From NCBI GenBank assembly GCA_024233625.1, contig JACKPJ010000003.1, forward strand, positions 1-64,000: a stretch of DNA of 64,000 nt. The letters run 5' to 3'. A program made the position numbers and the translations under genes. The notes under the pieces are model-generated. The model did not search any database, was not told the origin of the DNA, and saw only the letters and a list, made by a program, of their open reading frames with translations. Shown here piece by piece: positions 8,930-18,167 of the stretch. Numbering within the stretch: the first letter of the stretch is position 1; every line of letters starts with the position of its first letter. The stretch comes from Deltaproteobacteria bacterium (GTDB taxonomy: Bacteria; UBA10199; DSSB01).

Positions 8930-9952
8930 ATGAAAAAATATATAAAAAGAAAAAACTTTTTGCATGATTTAAAAAAAATTATAAAACTGTTGAGCTTCGC
9001 TTCACTCTTTTTCCTTTTTGTGAACTCTGGCTATGCACAAGAATCCACTACATTAGAAAACAACAATGAAGTCAAAGCCGAGCCCGTCAAACTAGGCACT
9101 TGGGAGCTAAAACGCCAAAAACAATTCCCCCATTATCGAGTGGACGTCTTGGAACGTTGGACTCTTGGAAAACTCAGGCGCATCGACAGCACTCGCGTAC
9201 GGATTATTCCAAATGAAGGAGGATCTGTCACCGAGATCGAATCCACTTGGATCACACCCGACCCCAAAGAATTTATCCAAGGGTGGACCGGCGGTCTACT
9301 CGACGTCAATGGAGACGGACTAGAAGACCTTATTTTAAGACGCTCAACTGGTGGAACCCATTGCTGTTATAGCTACACGATTTTTTCACTAGAAAAACCC
9401 CTCAAAAAATTAGTCCATTTAGATTTGGAAGACTGTGGAGAAAGCATCCAATTAAAAGATCTTAATGGAGACCAAAAAAAGGAAGTAATCACCTGTGACG
9501 CCAAGTTTAAATACATCGGAGATCAACCTTATAGCAAAAGTCCCTTTCCTCCAGCCGTGTACGAGCTGCAAGGAAATCAATTTAAAAAGGTCGACAAAAA
9601 ATATCCCAAAATTTTTCAAGACGACATCCTCAAACAAAGAACGAATCTTCAGCAAGGTTATGATCCTGCTCCAGTTTTACAACTGGTAATTGACTACCTT
9701 ATTTTAGGAAATTCTAACAAAGCCTGGCAAGAGTTTGAAATGCTCTATCAAGAAGACGACAAAGAGGAAGTTCGTCTAGAAATTGCCACAAAAATGGGTG
9801 TATCCATGCCAAACATTTCAAACAGTCCTTCAAACACAAATTCTGACTGGAATGCACCCACAACGCAAAACTCACCCGGGACTCCTGAAGCTCCTCAAGA
9901 TTCTAATAACAGCCCCGCTTCTCCAGATCCAAAAGATCCCTTTTTAGAATAA
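8930..9952 (+). CDS. Secreted protein with FG-GAP/VCBS-like calcium loops
   Basis: About 340 residues with a long basic N-terminus and a hydrophobic signal sequence ending near NSGYA, so it is exported. The central part holds two calcium-loop-like motifs of the FG-GAP/VCBS kind: DVNGDGLEDLI and DLNGDQKKEVI. Between them lie two vicinal cysteines (GGTHCCYSY), a pattern seen in secreted VCBS-like proteins. The C-terminal 50 residues are low-complexity (Asn, Ser, Pro). No enzyme motif was found. A start 15 bases upstream (8915) is also possible; neither has a strong ribosome site. Confidence 0.6.
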   Translation: MKKYIKRKNFLHDLKKIIKLLSFASLFFLFVNSGYAQESTTLENNNEVKAEPVKLGTWELKRQKQFPHYRVDVLERWTLGKLRRIDSTRVRIIPNEGGSVTEIESTWITPDPKEFIQGWTGGLLDVNGDGLEDLILRRSTGGTHCCYSYTIFSLEKPLKKLVHLDLEDCGESIQLKDLNGDQKKEVITCDAKFKYIGDQPYSKSPFPPAVYELQGNQFKKVDKKYPKIFQDDILKQRTNLQQGYDPAPVLQLVIDYLILGNSNKAWQEFEMLYQEDDKEEVRLEIATKMGVSMPNISNSPSNTNSDWNAPTTQNSPGTPEAPQDSNNSPASPDPKDPFLE

Positions 9953-9985
9953 AAAATTAAGATATTATAAAAGAGGCCATATAAA

Positions 9986-10288
9986 ATGAGCTGGCGTGAA
10001 ATTGCAATAGCATCCGATATCGAAGAAGGCCAAGCGGTTGTGTGCAAAGACAAAAATGAAACCATCGCCTTATTTAAATATCAGGGAAATTTTTATGCCA
10101 TACAAGATCGATGTCCCCATCGAGGGGCTTCTCTTGCCGAAGGAGAAATTGAAAATGGCTGCGTCATCTGCCCTTGGCATGCCTGGCAATTTGAGCTCAA
10201 AAGCGGCCAATCCATTGAAGGTTATGCTCCCCTAAAAACTTTTCAAATTAAGGTTGAAAAAAATAAAGTCTGGATAAAATCAGATTAA
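9986..10288 (+). CDS. Rieske [2Fe-2S] ferredoxin-like protein
   Basis: A 100-residue soluble Rieske protein. The cluster ligands are all present: Cys43 and His45 (CPHRGASL), Cys62 and His65 (CPWHAWQF). The length and absence of other domains match the NirD-like or dioxygenase-ferredoxin type, an electron carrier rather than a respiratory Rieske subunit. No oxygenase or reductase partner is adjacent; the next gene, eight bases downstream, is a membrane transporter. Partner and pathway are unknown. Confidence 0.88.
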   Translation: MSWREIAIASDIEEGQAVVCKDKNETIALFKYQGNFYAIQDRCPHRGASLAEGEIENGCVICPWHAWQFELKSGQSIEGYAPLKTFQIKVEKNKVWIKSD

Positions 10289-10296
10289 AGAGATAA

Positions 10297-11361
10297 ATGT
10301 TTTTCATCATGCCAAGCTCTCTTCAAAAACGCGCTTTTATCATCTTGCTACTCTTTTTTTTGGGTCTAGGACTTTATGTCGTTTACCCTTTTTTAATGAT
10401 ACTCATTTTAAGTTGCGTCGTTGCTGCCGTATTTTATCCGCTGCACAATAAATTTCTCCAATGGACTCGCAACAGAAAGAACCTTTCTGCATCGATTTCT
10501 GTTGTCTCTTTTATTTTCTTTTTGATCATTCCCGTCGCTATTATCTTAAGTCTCGTCGCTGCTCAACTCACCAGTCTCATTCAAACTCTAACTCAATCGC
10601 TTTCGCAAAATAGTGCGTACGAACTCATTGAAAAGTTTCAAAATTTTTCAGAACCCATTTTAGTAAATATCGAAAAGTTTTTGGGATTCAAAATTGAGCT
10701 TTCTACAATCACTTCTCGAGTGCTGCAATGGTTAGCACAATTTCTGGCAACTTACTCGCCCGAGGTATTTTTTAAAACAACCAGTTTTTTATTTAATTTT
10801 TTTATTATGCTCATCGTACTTTTTTATCTCTTTCGAGATGGAAAAGATTTTTTAGAACGGCTCATTCGACTTTCTCCTATTCAGGATAACTACGAACGCC
10901 ACCTCATCCAAGAGACAAAAAAGACCATTTATGGGGTCATTTATGGAAATTTTTTAACAGGTCTTCTTCAAGCCATTTTAGCCACGATAGGGTTTTATAT
11001 TATTGGATTAGAAGGAGCCTTGGTTTGGGGCTTTGTCACTTTTTTTATGTCTTTTATTCCTCTTATTGGCACCTCAGGAGTTTTAGTCCCTGTGATCATC
11101 AGCCAACTTGTGCAGGCAAATTATTGGCAAGCGGCCTTCATTACAATTTATGGAGCCGTTATTATTGGATCGATTGATAATTTATTGCGACCCATTTTAA
11201 TTAAAACAAACATTCATCAGGCATGGTTATTCTTAAGTCTTTTTGGTGGCCTTGCAGTTTTTGGAGCAATTGGTCTTATTTTAGGACCTGTTATCATGGC
11301 TATCATCACTGCTCTGATTCATATCTATGAAACAAATTTTTTAGAAGAAGAAGCTTCGTAA
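10297..11361 (+). CDS. AI-2E family transporter (PerM/YdiK type)
   Basis: A 354-residue polytopic inner-membrane protein of the AI-2E transporter superfamily (PF01594). An N-terminal hydrophobic pair (about 12-45), a third segment near 62-85, a soluble amphipathic stretch, and a cluster of helices from residue 160 onward with the typical GxxxAxLxxIGFYIIGL and SFIPLIGT segments are visible. Members range from AI-2 exporters to Na+/H+ antiporters, so the substrate cannot be given. It lies eight bases after the Rieske gene and is probably co-transcribed. Membrane-encoding T-rich codons dominate. Confidence 0.88.
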   Translation: MFFIMPSSLQKRAFIILLLFFLGLGLYVVYPFLMILILSCVVAAVFYPLHNKFLQWTRNRKNLSASISVVSFIFFLIIPVAIILSLVAAQLTSLIQTLTQSLSQNSAYELIEKFQNFSEPILVNIEKFLGFKIELSTITSRVLQWLAQFLATYSPEVFFKTTSFLFNFFIMLIVLFYLFRDGKDFLERLIRLSPIQDNYERHLIQETKKTIYGVIYGNFLTGLLQAILATIGFYIIGLEGALVWGFVTFFMSFIPLIGTSGVLVPVIISQLVQANYWQAAFITIYGAVIIGSIDNLLRPILIKTNIHQAWLFLSLFGGLAVFGAIGLILGPVIMAIITALIHIYETNFLEEEAS

Positions 11362-11381
11362 GCACTCTTCCCTCTAATAAG

Positions 11382-11732
11382 CTAAAAATTTTGCAGTTGT
11401 TTATTACGATCACTTTTATATTGCCTGCGAAAGCGGTAACGTGGATGGGTTTTGCGATACCTCAAGCGATTTTTATAGCGACTCTCAAAATTATTTTCTG
11501 TTTTCAAATAGGAACATCCCGATAAACCCCGATGAATACAATGCTTCTGCTTTGTTCCACCTCTCTTATTAAAACGATACTTATAATTCTGATACGATTT
11601 GGACTTATTAGAATTACTACGTTGATAAGGACTTTGATAAGAAAAACTAGATTGTGAAACTAAAAACAAGAAAAGAAATACAACAATAAAACCAACAAAA
11701 TTTTGACACCCTAAGGAAAATACTTTTTTCAT
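11382..11732 (-). CDS. Small basic secreted protein, unrecognised
   Basis: 116 residues, not recognised. A hydrophobic signal-like segment (about 12-32, FVGFIVVFLFLFLVSQ) is followed by a mature part extremely rich in Arg, Lys, Tyr and Ser with two or three cysteines (KHCIHRGLSGCSYL). The basic composition suggests binding to nucleic acid, polyanion or envelope. An aaagga sequence sits just before the ATG, which supports it as a real gene. It is convergent with the transporter gene. Confidence 0.45.
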   Translation of the reverse strand: MKKVFSLGCQNFVGFIVVFLFLFLVSQSSFSYQSPYQRSNSNKSKSYQNYKYRFNKRGGTKQKHCIHRGLSGCSYLKTENNFESRYKNRLRYRKTHPRYRFRRQYKSDRNKQLQNF

Positions 11733-11924
11733 ATCCTTTATTTATCAAAAAAAACACAAGAAATTTCAAACAAAAAATTATTTAAGTACAAGCTGTTATA
11801 TATTTATTTGATTCATGACAAAAAAAAAGATTGGTATTTTTATTTCCTTTTTCTAAAATATTAAAGTTCAGCTCTTTATTTTTAAAAGAGCTCTCCAGGG
11901 GATAATAAAGAGGGGGAATAGAAA

Positions 11925-13388
11925 ATGGGAAAAATAATTACTAAACTCGTCCATATTGACCAAGAATATGTCGACCATATAAAAAAAAGGACTGAGGACA
12001 TTACATTACATCCAAGTGAGGACTCTCAACAATTCTTTCTATCGAAGTTTTCTATAAAAAATCTCAAACAGCGCAATATTCCACATATGGTTATTAAGAG
12101 TTATCAGGAAGAAAATATACCTGTTAAAATCGTTCATCCAGCACACTCTTTATTTTTTTCTCCTCCTAATGAAGAAGCCATAGAAGAAATCAAAACTTAT
12201 GCACTTTCAAAACTAGGTAAGAAAAAATCTACAACTGTCGTTTTTGAAGGAAGATTTATTCACGGCGAACAAATAAAAGAAAATGGAACTTTTTGTCTCG
12301 ATCGCCCTGGAGGTAAACGCAACTATCGATGGTCAATTGCTAAACATGGCGAAAACCCTCAGGATATTCGAGAAAAATTCCCTAAAATGAAAGCTATGAT
12401 AAAGGACCCCCAGACTAAAGTCATACTCTCTTTAGGTTCAGGAGGTATTCGTTCTTTCGCTCATCCAACTCTCATGAAATTCATTAATCTTCTAGGCTTG
12501 CGTGATTCCATTGATGAAATTTGGGGATGCAGTGGTGGGTCTGTCATAGGCCTCCCATTTTCACTCGGAGTTGATCCAGAAATCATTGAAGAAGAAGGTT
12601 ATCATCTTTATAATGACCGCTACTCCATTAAGTGGAGTCCCAATAAACTTCAAGTTGTCAAAAATCTCATTACAGATCAATTTTTACCTTTTACCGAAAA
12701 TATGCTGAAAGGTTTTATGGAATGCCAAAATGATCTTCAAGTCGTTTTTGGGAAATATTTAAAAAAGAAAAATGGTAATCATCAAATTCCTTTTTATTGC
12801 GTCGCATACAATATACTAAATCAAAGACTCGAATCACTTACATCCGAAAAACTAGGACGAGCTAAATATTCTCATCCCATTATTCATACGGATCCTCTGG
12901 ACGCAGTTGTGGCTTCTTCGTCGATTCCGATTATTTTTGTTCCCAAAAAAATTCTAAGTGGAGGAACCGAACATCATTATGTCGATGGGGGAACCATGGA
13001 AGAAGTTCCTATGATTTCTCCTTATCACAAATGGAGTGATGACAGAGAAGCCAAACGTGAAACTCGAAAAAAACTATTAATCATATCAGTTGACCTATTT
13101 CCTCGAGTCTCTGAAAGCGGATTTTTCTATCATTGGTTTATTAAAAAATTACCTGCTATCCGTTTATTGCAACTTTTTGCCAAATATACCGACCTTGTTA
13201 GACAAGGTCGTATTGAAGAACAAAAACAATATGTTCTCAAAAACCCTCATGTTAAAACTATTGATTTATTTCTTCCCATGGGAGGAACTGCTGTACTTGA
13301 CCCCATTATGATTCCGCAAGTCATTGAAAGTGCTCAAACTTCATTTTATAATCAGTTACGGAGTATTGAAGCAAGCTTGCCACATTGA
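11925..13388 (+). CDS. Patatin-like phospholipase
   Basis: A 487-residue patatin-family lipid acyl hydrolase. The catalytic dyad is visible: nucleophile Ser203 in GCSGGS (G-x-S-x-G) and Asp354 in YVDGGTMEE. The oxyanion loop is GSGGIRSFAH (about 171-180). Residues 1-160 form an N-terminal extension that is not recognised and has no signal peptide. The enzyme is probably cytoplasmic or injected, since patatin proteins include type III effectors such as ExoU, but nothing here proves secretion. A ggggaat ribosome site precedes the ATG. It stands alone with AT-rich spacers of 190 and 390 bases. Confidence 0.88.
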   Translation: MGKIITKLVHIDQEYVDHIKKRTEDITLHPSEDSQQFFLSKFSIKNLKQRNIPHMVIKSYQEENIPVKIVHPAHSLFFSPPNEEAIEEIKTYALSKLGKKKSTTVVFEGRFIHGEQIKENGTFCLDRPGGKRNYRWSIAKHGENPQDIREKFPKMKAMIKDPQTKVILSLGSGGIRSFAHPTLMKFINLLGLRDSIDEIWGCSGGSVIGLPFSLGVDPEIIEEEGYHLYNDRYSIKWSPNKLQVVKNLITDQFLPFTENMLKGFMECQNDLQVVFGKYLKKKNGNHQIPFYCVAYNILNQRLESLTSEKLGRAKYSHPIIHTDPLDAVVASSSIPIIFVPKKILSGGTEHHYVDGGTMEEVPMISPYHKWSDDREAKRETRKKLLIISVDLFPRVSESGFFYHWFIKKLPAIRLLQLFAKYTDLVRQGRIEEQKQYVLKNPHVKTIDLFLPMGGTAVLDPIMIPQVIESAQTSFYNQLRSIEASLPH

Positions 13389-13784
13389 CAGATCATATTA
13401 ATGATAAATCGTCATAAGAACGGTTAGATAAATCATTTCATTTTTCTTGCTCTCATTCCAGATATACTATTAAAGATTGATCTGAAAGAGCAAATTTAAT
13501 CAATTTTTTAAAATCCCTAGATAGTGATCCCTACCCTATGGTCGAAGAACCTGAACTTCCAAAATAAAATATTTTCACACGGTGTAAAATAATTTTTTTT
13601 TCAAAAACTTGAGTATTTAAGAACACTTAAGAAGTTTAAACTAATTCTCTATATTTTTTTTGAACCTCTTTTTCATCGCTTCGTCTTACTTTAATGATAG
13701 TGAAATATGACGATTAAAAACTCGTTTTATAAAGCACCCTGAAGTTTTTAATAAATTGAGATATCGTCAAGTTTGGAGCCCATG
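13389..13784. other. Intergenic region with a possible cytochrome c remnant
   Basis: About 395 bases of AT-rich DNA without an intact gene. At 13481-13567 (+ strand) an open stretch of 28 codons ends in TAA and reads like the last helix and tail of a c-type cytochrome (ANLINFLKSLDSDPYP then EEPELPK). No upstream heme motif is present in any frame next to it. This may be a decayed gene end or chance. The rest holds nothing recognisable. Confidence 0.3.
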
Positions 13785-13997
13785 ATGAAAAAGAATTTAA
13801 TTAAAACATTCGTATTTAGTCTCTACATTGCCAGTATTACGTCCGTTTTTGCTATACAATGGTCCAATTTTTCTCAAGTAAAAGAAAGGGCCTATCAAAT
13901 CAAACTAGTCGAATCAAAAACTGACATCGATATACAAGATCATGTCAATTTACAAGAATTACTCTCTCAAAAAAATAGCACTTATATTGATATTTAA
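13785..13997 (+). CDS. Small exported protein, unrecognised
   Basis: 70 residues, not recognised. The N-terminus MKKNLIKTFVFSLYIASITS followed by VFA is a typical Sec signal peptide, leaving a mature peptide of about 47 residues that is polar and has no cysteine. The ATG at 13785 is chosen because ggag lies six bases upstream; an ATG three bases earlier and a TTG at 13773 are less well placed. A strong hairpin terminator follows after about 70 bases, consistent with a separate short transcript. Confidence 0.5.
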   Translation: MKKNLIKTFVFSLYIASITSVFAIQWSNFSQVKERAYQIKLVESKTDIDIQDHVNLQELLSQKNSTYIDI

Positions 13998-14066
13998 ATA
14001 AACACATCAACTAACCTTAAAAAATTTTGGTCATCATGGCCACTTGAAGAAAAGGGAAACTAAGTT

Positions 14067-14107
14067 AAAAACTCGTGAGGGGTGAGGCTTCACGAGTTTT
14101 TTCTTTT
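14067..14107 (+). terminator. Rho-independent terminator, probably bidirectional
   Basis: A perfect 12-bp stem (aaaaactcgtga paired with tcacgagttttt) closes an 11-base loop, followed on the + strand by a T-rich run (ttttttctttttt). On the minus strand the stem ends in TTTTT too. It lies between the small exported protein (+) and the 3' end of uvrA (-), so it can stop both. Confidence 0.85.
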
Positions 14108-14144
14108 TTCAAACAAAGTAGATTGCAACTTTTCAATACTATCA

Positions 14145-17018
14145 TTAAGAACTTTTCTTTTGTCGACTTAAGAGAGGCTTTCCAGAATTCAAAACTTTCT
14201 TTAAATATTGTCCCGTATAACTCTTAGGAAATTTCGCAACTTCCTCAGGAGTTCCGGTGACAACAATTTCTCCTCCGCGATCTCCTCCTTCAGGGCCCAA
14301 ATCGATGATATAATCCGCAGATTTAATCACATCTAAATTATGTTCAATTACCACCACACTATTTCCTGCATCGACCAAACGTTGCAAAACCTCTAATAAA
14401 CAATGGATGTCCGCAAAGTGAAGTCCCGTGGTAGGTTCGTCTAAAATATAAAAAGTTTTTCCTGTCGAACGCTTACTCAGTTCCCGCGAAAGTTTAATGC
14501 GCTGCGCTTCCCCACCGGAAAGGGTGGTTGCCGATTGACCGACCGACATATAACCCAAGCCAACATCATGCAAGGTTTGCAATTTGCGCTGCACACCAGG
14601 GATGTTCTTAAAAAAATCCAAGGCATCATCGATCGACATCGCCAGTACATCCGCAATCGATTTGCTTTTGTATAAAACTTCCAAAGTTTCGCGATTATAA
14701 CGCGCTCCTTTACATTCCTCACACTCAACATAAATGTCTGGCAAAAAATGCATTTCGATTTTGATCATACCGTCGCCTTCACAGGCTTCACAACGCCCTC
14801 CTTTCACGTTAAAGGAAAAACGACCTGGTTTATAACCGCGAACTTTTGCTTCGGGCAAACCTGTAAAAAGATCGCGAATCAAAGTAAACAAGCCGGTATA
14901 GGTTGCAGGGTTGGAACGCGGCGTCCGCCCAATCGGAGACTGATCTATGTTAATCACTTTATCAATATGCTCAACACCCAAAAGCTTTTGATGCTTACCG
15001 GGAAGTTCTCTCGACTTATTGAGTTTCTGCGCCAAAGCTGCATAAAGCGTATCGTTAATCAAAGTTGATTTACCCGATCCGGAAACTCCCGTTACACAGG
15101 TCAAAGTTCCTAAAGGGATTTCGGCACTGAGATTTTTCAAATTATTGGCCTGGCAAGATTCGATTTTTAATTTTTTACCGTTTCCACTACGGCGCTTTTT
15201 AGGAGTTTCAATCTCTCGCTTTTTTGAAAGGAATAAGCCAGTAAGAGATTTTTCGTCTTCCAAAATGACTTCGGGCGGCCCGGCGGCTACCACATCTCCT
15301 CCGGCATGACCCGCTCCAGGCCCCATATCTATGATGAAATCCGCTTCAAACATCGTCTCTTCGTCATGCTCTACCACCAAGACTGTATTTCCCAAATCAC
15401 GCAATCTTTTAAGTGTGCCCAATAATTTTGAGTTATCGCGTTGATGCAGGCCAATGCTCGGTTCATCCAAAATATACAAAACACCGACCAATGCGGACCC
15501 AATCTGGGTAGCCAAACGAATGCGCTGTCCTTCGCCACCGGATAAGGTTCCACTACGGCGGTCTAAAGTTAAATAATCCAAACCGACATTTTGCAAAAAA
15601 CTAAGACGTTCAATTATTTCTTTCAAAATACGCTCGGCAATTTGTGCTTCGCGCGGAGAGAATTGAAGAGTTTGCAAAACTTGCAAACATTTTTGCACAG
15701 ATAAAGTCGTCATCTCATAAATAGTCATGTTGCCGACTTTGACTGCCGTCGCCTCTCGCTTTAAACGACTCCCCTGGCAAACACTACACTCCTGATGAGA
15801 CATAAATTTTTCAAGTTCTTGACGCATCCAATCACTTTCGGTCTCACGGTAACGCCTTTCTAGATTATTAAGCACACCTTCAAAAACCGAAGAGTAAACT
15901 TGCGATCGTCCTTTACGTTGATAAACAAAATCAACTTTTTTTCCTTTGGAACCATATAGAATAATCTCTTGATGTTTTTTGGATAATTCCTTCCAGGGTG
16001 TTTTTAAACTAAAGTCAAAAGCCGTCCCTAATGAAGCCAACATCTGCGGATAATAAGTCGCCGTTTTGGAATACCATGGAATAATAGCCCCTTCGTCCAA
16101 ATTGAGGTCGGAATTAGGAACAACCAAGTCCGGATCAAAGAACATCTTGCTGCCTAAACCTTTGCACTCGGGACAAGCCCCATGAGGATTATTAAAACTA
16201 AAAAGACGTGGAGAAATTTCTTCAAAACTTAAACCACAATCCATACAGGAAAATTTTTCTGAAAAAAGCAGAGTCTCGGAAACCGTATCTCCCTTTTCCG
16301 CTAGCACTTCAACTTTAACTAATCCCTCACCAAATTTAAGAGCTGTTTCAATCGAATCTGCTAAACGCGTTTTTACGTCAGGCTTTACGATCAAACGGTC
16401 TACATAAAGATCAATATTGTGTTTAATCTTTTTATTAAGCTTAGGTTCCTCACCTAAGAGATGAGTCTCGCCGTCAATCTTGACACGGACAAAACCTTGA
16501 GCCTGTAAATTTTTGAGCATCTGACTATACTCACCTTTACGCCCACGGACCACTGGAGCCAAAACATGCAAGCGTGTCTTTTCCGGAAATTCTAGAATAC
16601 GGTCGACCATTTGTGTGACGGTTTGTGATTGAATCGGCTTTCCACATTGATAACAATGAGGATGACCCACCCGAGCAAATAACAAACGAAAATAATCGTA
16701 AATTTCGGTCACCGTCCCGACGGTGGAACGCGGATTATGACTAGTGGTTTTTTGTTCAATCGAAATCGCTGGAGAAAGTCCTTCAATGGTATCGACATCG
16801 GGCTTGCCCATCTGCTCTAAAAATTGTCGTGCATAGGCAGATAGAGATTCGACATAACGCCTCTGACCTTCCGCATAAATTGTATCAAAGGCAAGTGAGG
16901 ATTTGCCTGAACCTGAAAGACCTGTAATAACAACAAGTTGATTACGAGGAATTTTTACATCGATATTTTTAAGGTTATGCTGACGGGCACCTTTGACCAA
17001 GATATATTGTGGTTCCAT
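14145..17018 (-). CDS. uvrA: Excinuclease ABC subunit A
   Basis: A 957-residue UvrA, the damage-recognition ATPase of nucleotide excision repair. Two ABC modules are present: first Walker A GLSGSGKSS (about 33-41) and second GVSGSGKST, with two LSGGE signatures (TLSGGEGQRIRLA and TLSGGEAQRIKLS). Zinc-binding CxxC pairs occur in both halves (CMDCGLSFEE...CPECKG and CEACEGDG...CEECKG). The length is normal. It is followed by a bidirectional terminator; aaaggaaa lies upstream of the ATG at a slightly long spacing. Confidence 0.98.
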   Translation of the reverse strand: MEPQYILVKGARQHNLKNIDVKIPRNQLVVITGLSGSGKSSLAFDTIYAEGQRRYVESLSAYARQFLEQMGKPDVDTIEGLSPAISIEQKTTSHNPRSTVGTVTEIYDYFRLLFARVGHPHCYQCGKPIQSQTVTQMVDRILEFPEKTRLHVLAPVVRGRKGEYSQMLKNLQAQGFVRVKIDGETHLLGEEPKLNKKIKHNIDLYVDRLIVKPDVKTRLADSIETALKFGEGLVKVEVLAEKGDTVSETLLFSEKFSCMDCGLSFEEISPRLFSFNNPHGACPECKGLGSKMFFDPDLVVPNSDLNLDEGAIIPWYSKTATYYPQMLASLGTAFDFSLKTPWKELSKKHQEIILYGSKGKKVDFVYQRKGRSQVYSSVFEGVLNNLERRYRETESDWMRQELEKFMSHQECSVCQGSRLKREATAVKVGNMTIYEMTTLSVQKCLQVLQTLQFSPREAQIAERILKEIIERLSFLQNVGLDYLTLDRRSGTLSGGEGQRIRLATQIGSALVGVLYILDEPSIGLHQRDNSKLLGTLKRLRDLGNTVLVVEHDEETMFEADFIIDMGPGAGHAGGDVVAAGPPEVILEDEKSLTGLFLSKKREIETPKKRRSGNGKKLKIESCQANNLKNLSAEIPLGTLTCVTGVSGSGKSTLINDTLYAALAQKLNKSRELPGKHQKLLGVEHIDKVINIDQSPIGRTPRSNPATYTGLFTLIRDLFTGLPEAKVRGYKPGRFSFNVKGGRCEACEGDGMIKIEMHFLPDIYVECEECKGARYNRETLEVLYKSKSIADVLAMSIDDALDFFKNIPGVQRKLQTLHDVGLGYMSVGQSATTLSGGEAQRIKLSRELSKRSTGKTFYILDEPTTGLHFADIHCLLEVLQRLVDAGNSVVVIEHNLDVIKSADYIIDLGPEGGDRGGEIVVTGTPEEVAKFPKSYTGQYLKKVLNSGKPLLSRQKKSS

Positions 17019-17129
17019 ATTTGATTGAATTTCCTTTTATATGCATTTTTTTATATTTGTTAGCCTGCACCGAATTTTTAGGAAATTCAAGCCCGTAAAA
17101 GAACTCCGTTTAAGATCCGTTCATTTTAA

Positions 17130-18056
17130 TCAATTGGAAGCCTTTTCTCTACTATTGGCTTTCTGAAAAAACTTTCTTTTAATCCACTTCACTGTGAGAT
17201 AAATAAAAAGACTACCTAACAGAAGCCATGGCAATAAAGCTGCTAAAACCATCAATAGTGAACCTAAAGATTTGGCAAAAATCTCCGTAATATCTTTTAA
17301 AGATTCTTTCAATGGTTTCCACTGACTAATCGAAGTTATCGCTGAAGGTTCATAAAAATTTAATGTAATTGTAGAAAGAGTTATCCTATCATCGAGGAAG
17401 CGCTTTCTTCCCTCAATTTGCTCAATGCCTTCCCGAACTCGGGCGAGCTCTCTTTCTACTTCTAAAATATCACTGAGTTTACCCGCCCTTTTTTGTAAGA
17501 CGTCTATTAAACGCTTCTCTAACTCTCTCTTATTCTTTAAGCGTGCTTCCAGATCAGTGTATTCTTCGGTAATATCTTGAGCATTGATCTGTTCAAATTT
17601 GACATCCCCAATTTTTTTTAATTTGGAAACCGCTTCATGAAAAACGCTTTCCCCAACCCGAATGACGGCATGAGCCGACCTTTTTTTATCTTCTCCTTCA
17701 TTTACTTGAAGATCCGCAATAAAGCCTCCCAGCTCTTTCACAATGGACTGGACTTCTTGATAAGTTTCCTCATACTTTTTTATTTCGATATTAAGATCTG
17801 CTTGGTATATGAGTTTACGATTATATAGCGCGTCTAACTTTGTCAAAGCAGCGCTACTTTCATCTCTATCTTGAGTTTGCAAAGATTTTTTACTGTAGTC
17901 CTCTTCATCTGCAGCCATTGATGGAGACGAGTTTATATACTGATCATCTCTTTTCTGAGAAGATTCTAAAAGAGATTGTGGACTCTTTTGACTACAAGCT
18001 GAAAGCAAAGTTAAAATACAGAAACAAAATGACAAAATTTTTAGACGTAAGTTCAT
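17130..18056 (-). CDS. DUF4349 lipoprotein
   Basis: A 308-residue lipoprotein. The N-terminus MNLRLKILSFCFCILTLLSA is followed by the lipobox Cys21 (LSAC). The body matches DUF4349: LIYQADLNIEI near the start, a beta-rich segment with GGFIADLQVNEG, then a long coiled coil (TEEYTDLEARLKNKREL, ILEVERELARVREGIEQI) and ITLSTITLNFYEP. A C-terminal transmembrane helix (LLMVLAALLPWLLLGSLFIY) and basic tail anchor it in the inner membrane. The downstream ATG at 18056 is used, not the one at 18113, because aaagga precedes it and it gives a proper lipoprotein signal. Function of DUF4349 is unknown. Confidence 0.82.
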   Translation of the reverse strand: MNLRLKILSFCFCILTLLSACSQKSPQSLLESSQKRDDQYINSSPSMAADEEDYSKKSLQTQDRDESSAALTKLDALYNRKLIYQADLNIEIKKYEETYQEVQSIVKELGGFIADLQVNEGEDKKRSAHAVIRVGESVFHEAVSKLKKIGDVKFEQINAQDITEEYTDLEARLKNKRELEKRLIDVLQKRAGKLSDILEVERELARVREGIEQIEGRKRFLDDRITLSTITLNFYEPSAITSISQWKPLKESLKDITEIFAKSLGSLLMVLAALLPWLLLGSLFIYLTVKWIKRKFFQKANSREKASN

Positions 18057-18167
18057 CGAAAATCCTTTCTTCATTCCCATGAAGGAGCTATTTTGATCAG
18101 AGACGACAGCCATGCATCAAAAGTTTTAAATGAAAGCAAACTACTGAAAAAATCCTACGTTTTTTAC

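Noticed and set aside
13998..14066. Possible small RNA or riboswitch before the terminator at 14067 (tggtcatcatggcca and gaaaagggaaac)
   Set aside because: Only a short dyad and no match to a riboswitch class that I could confirm; it may simply be the 3' UTR of the small exported protein.
14748..15068. Open frame of 106 codons opposite uvrA
   Set aside because: It is antisense to the conserved zinc and ABC region of uvrA, whose frame is firm.
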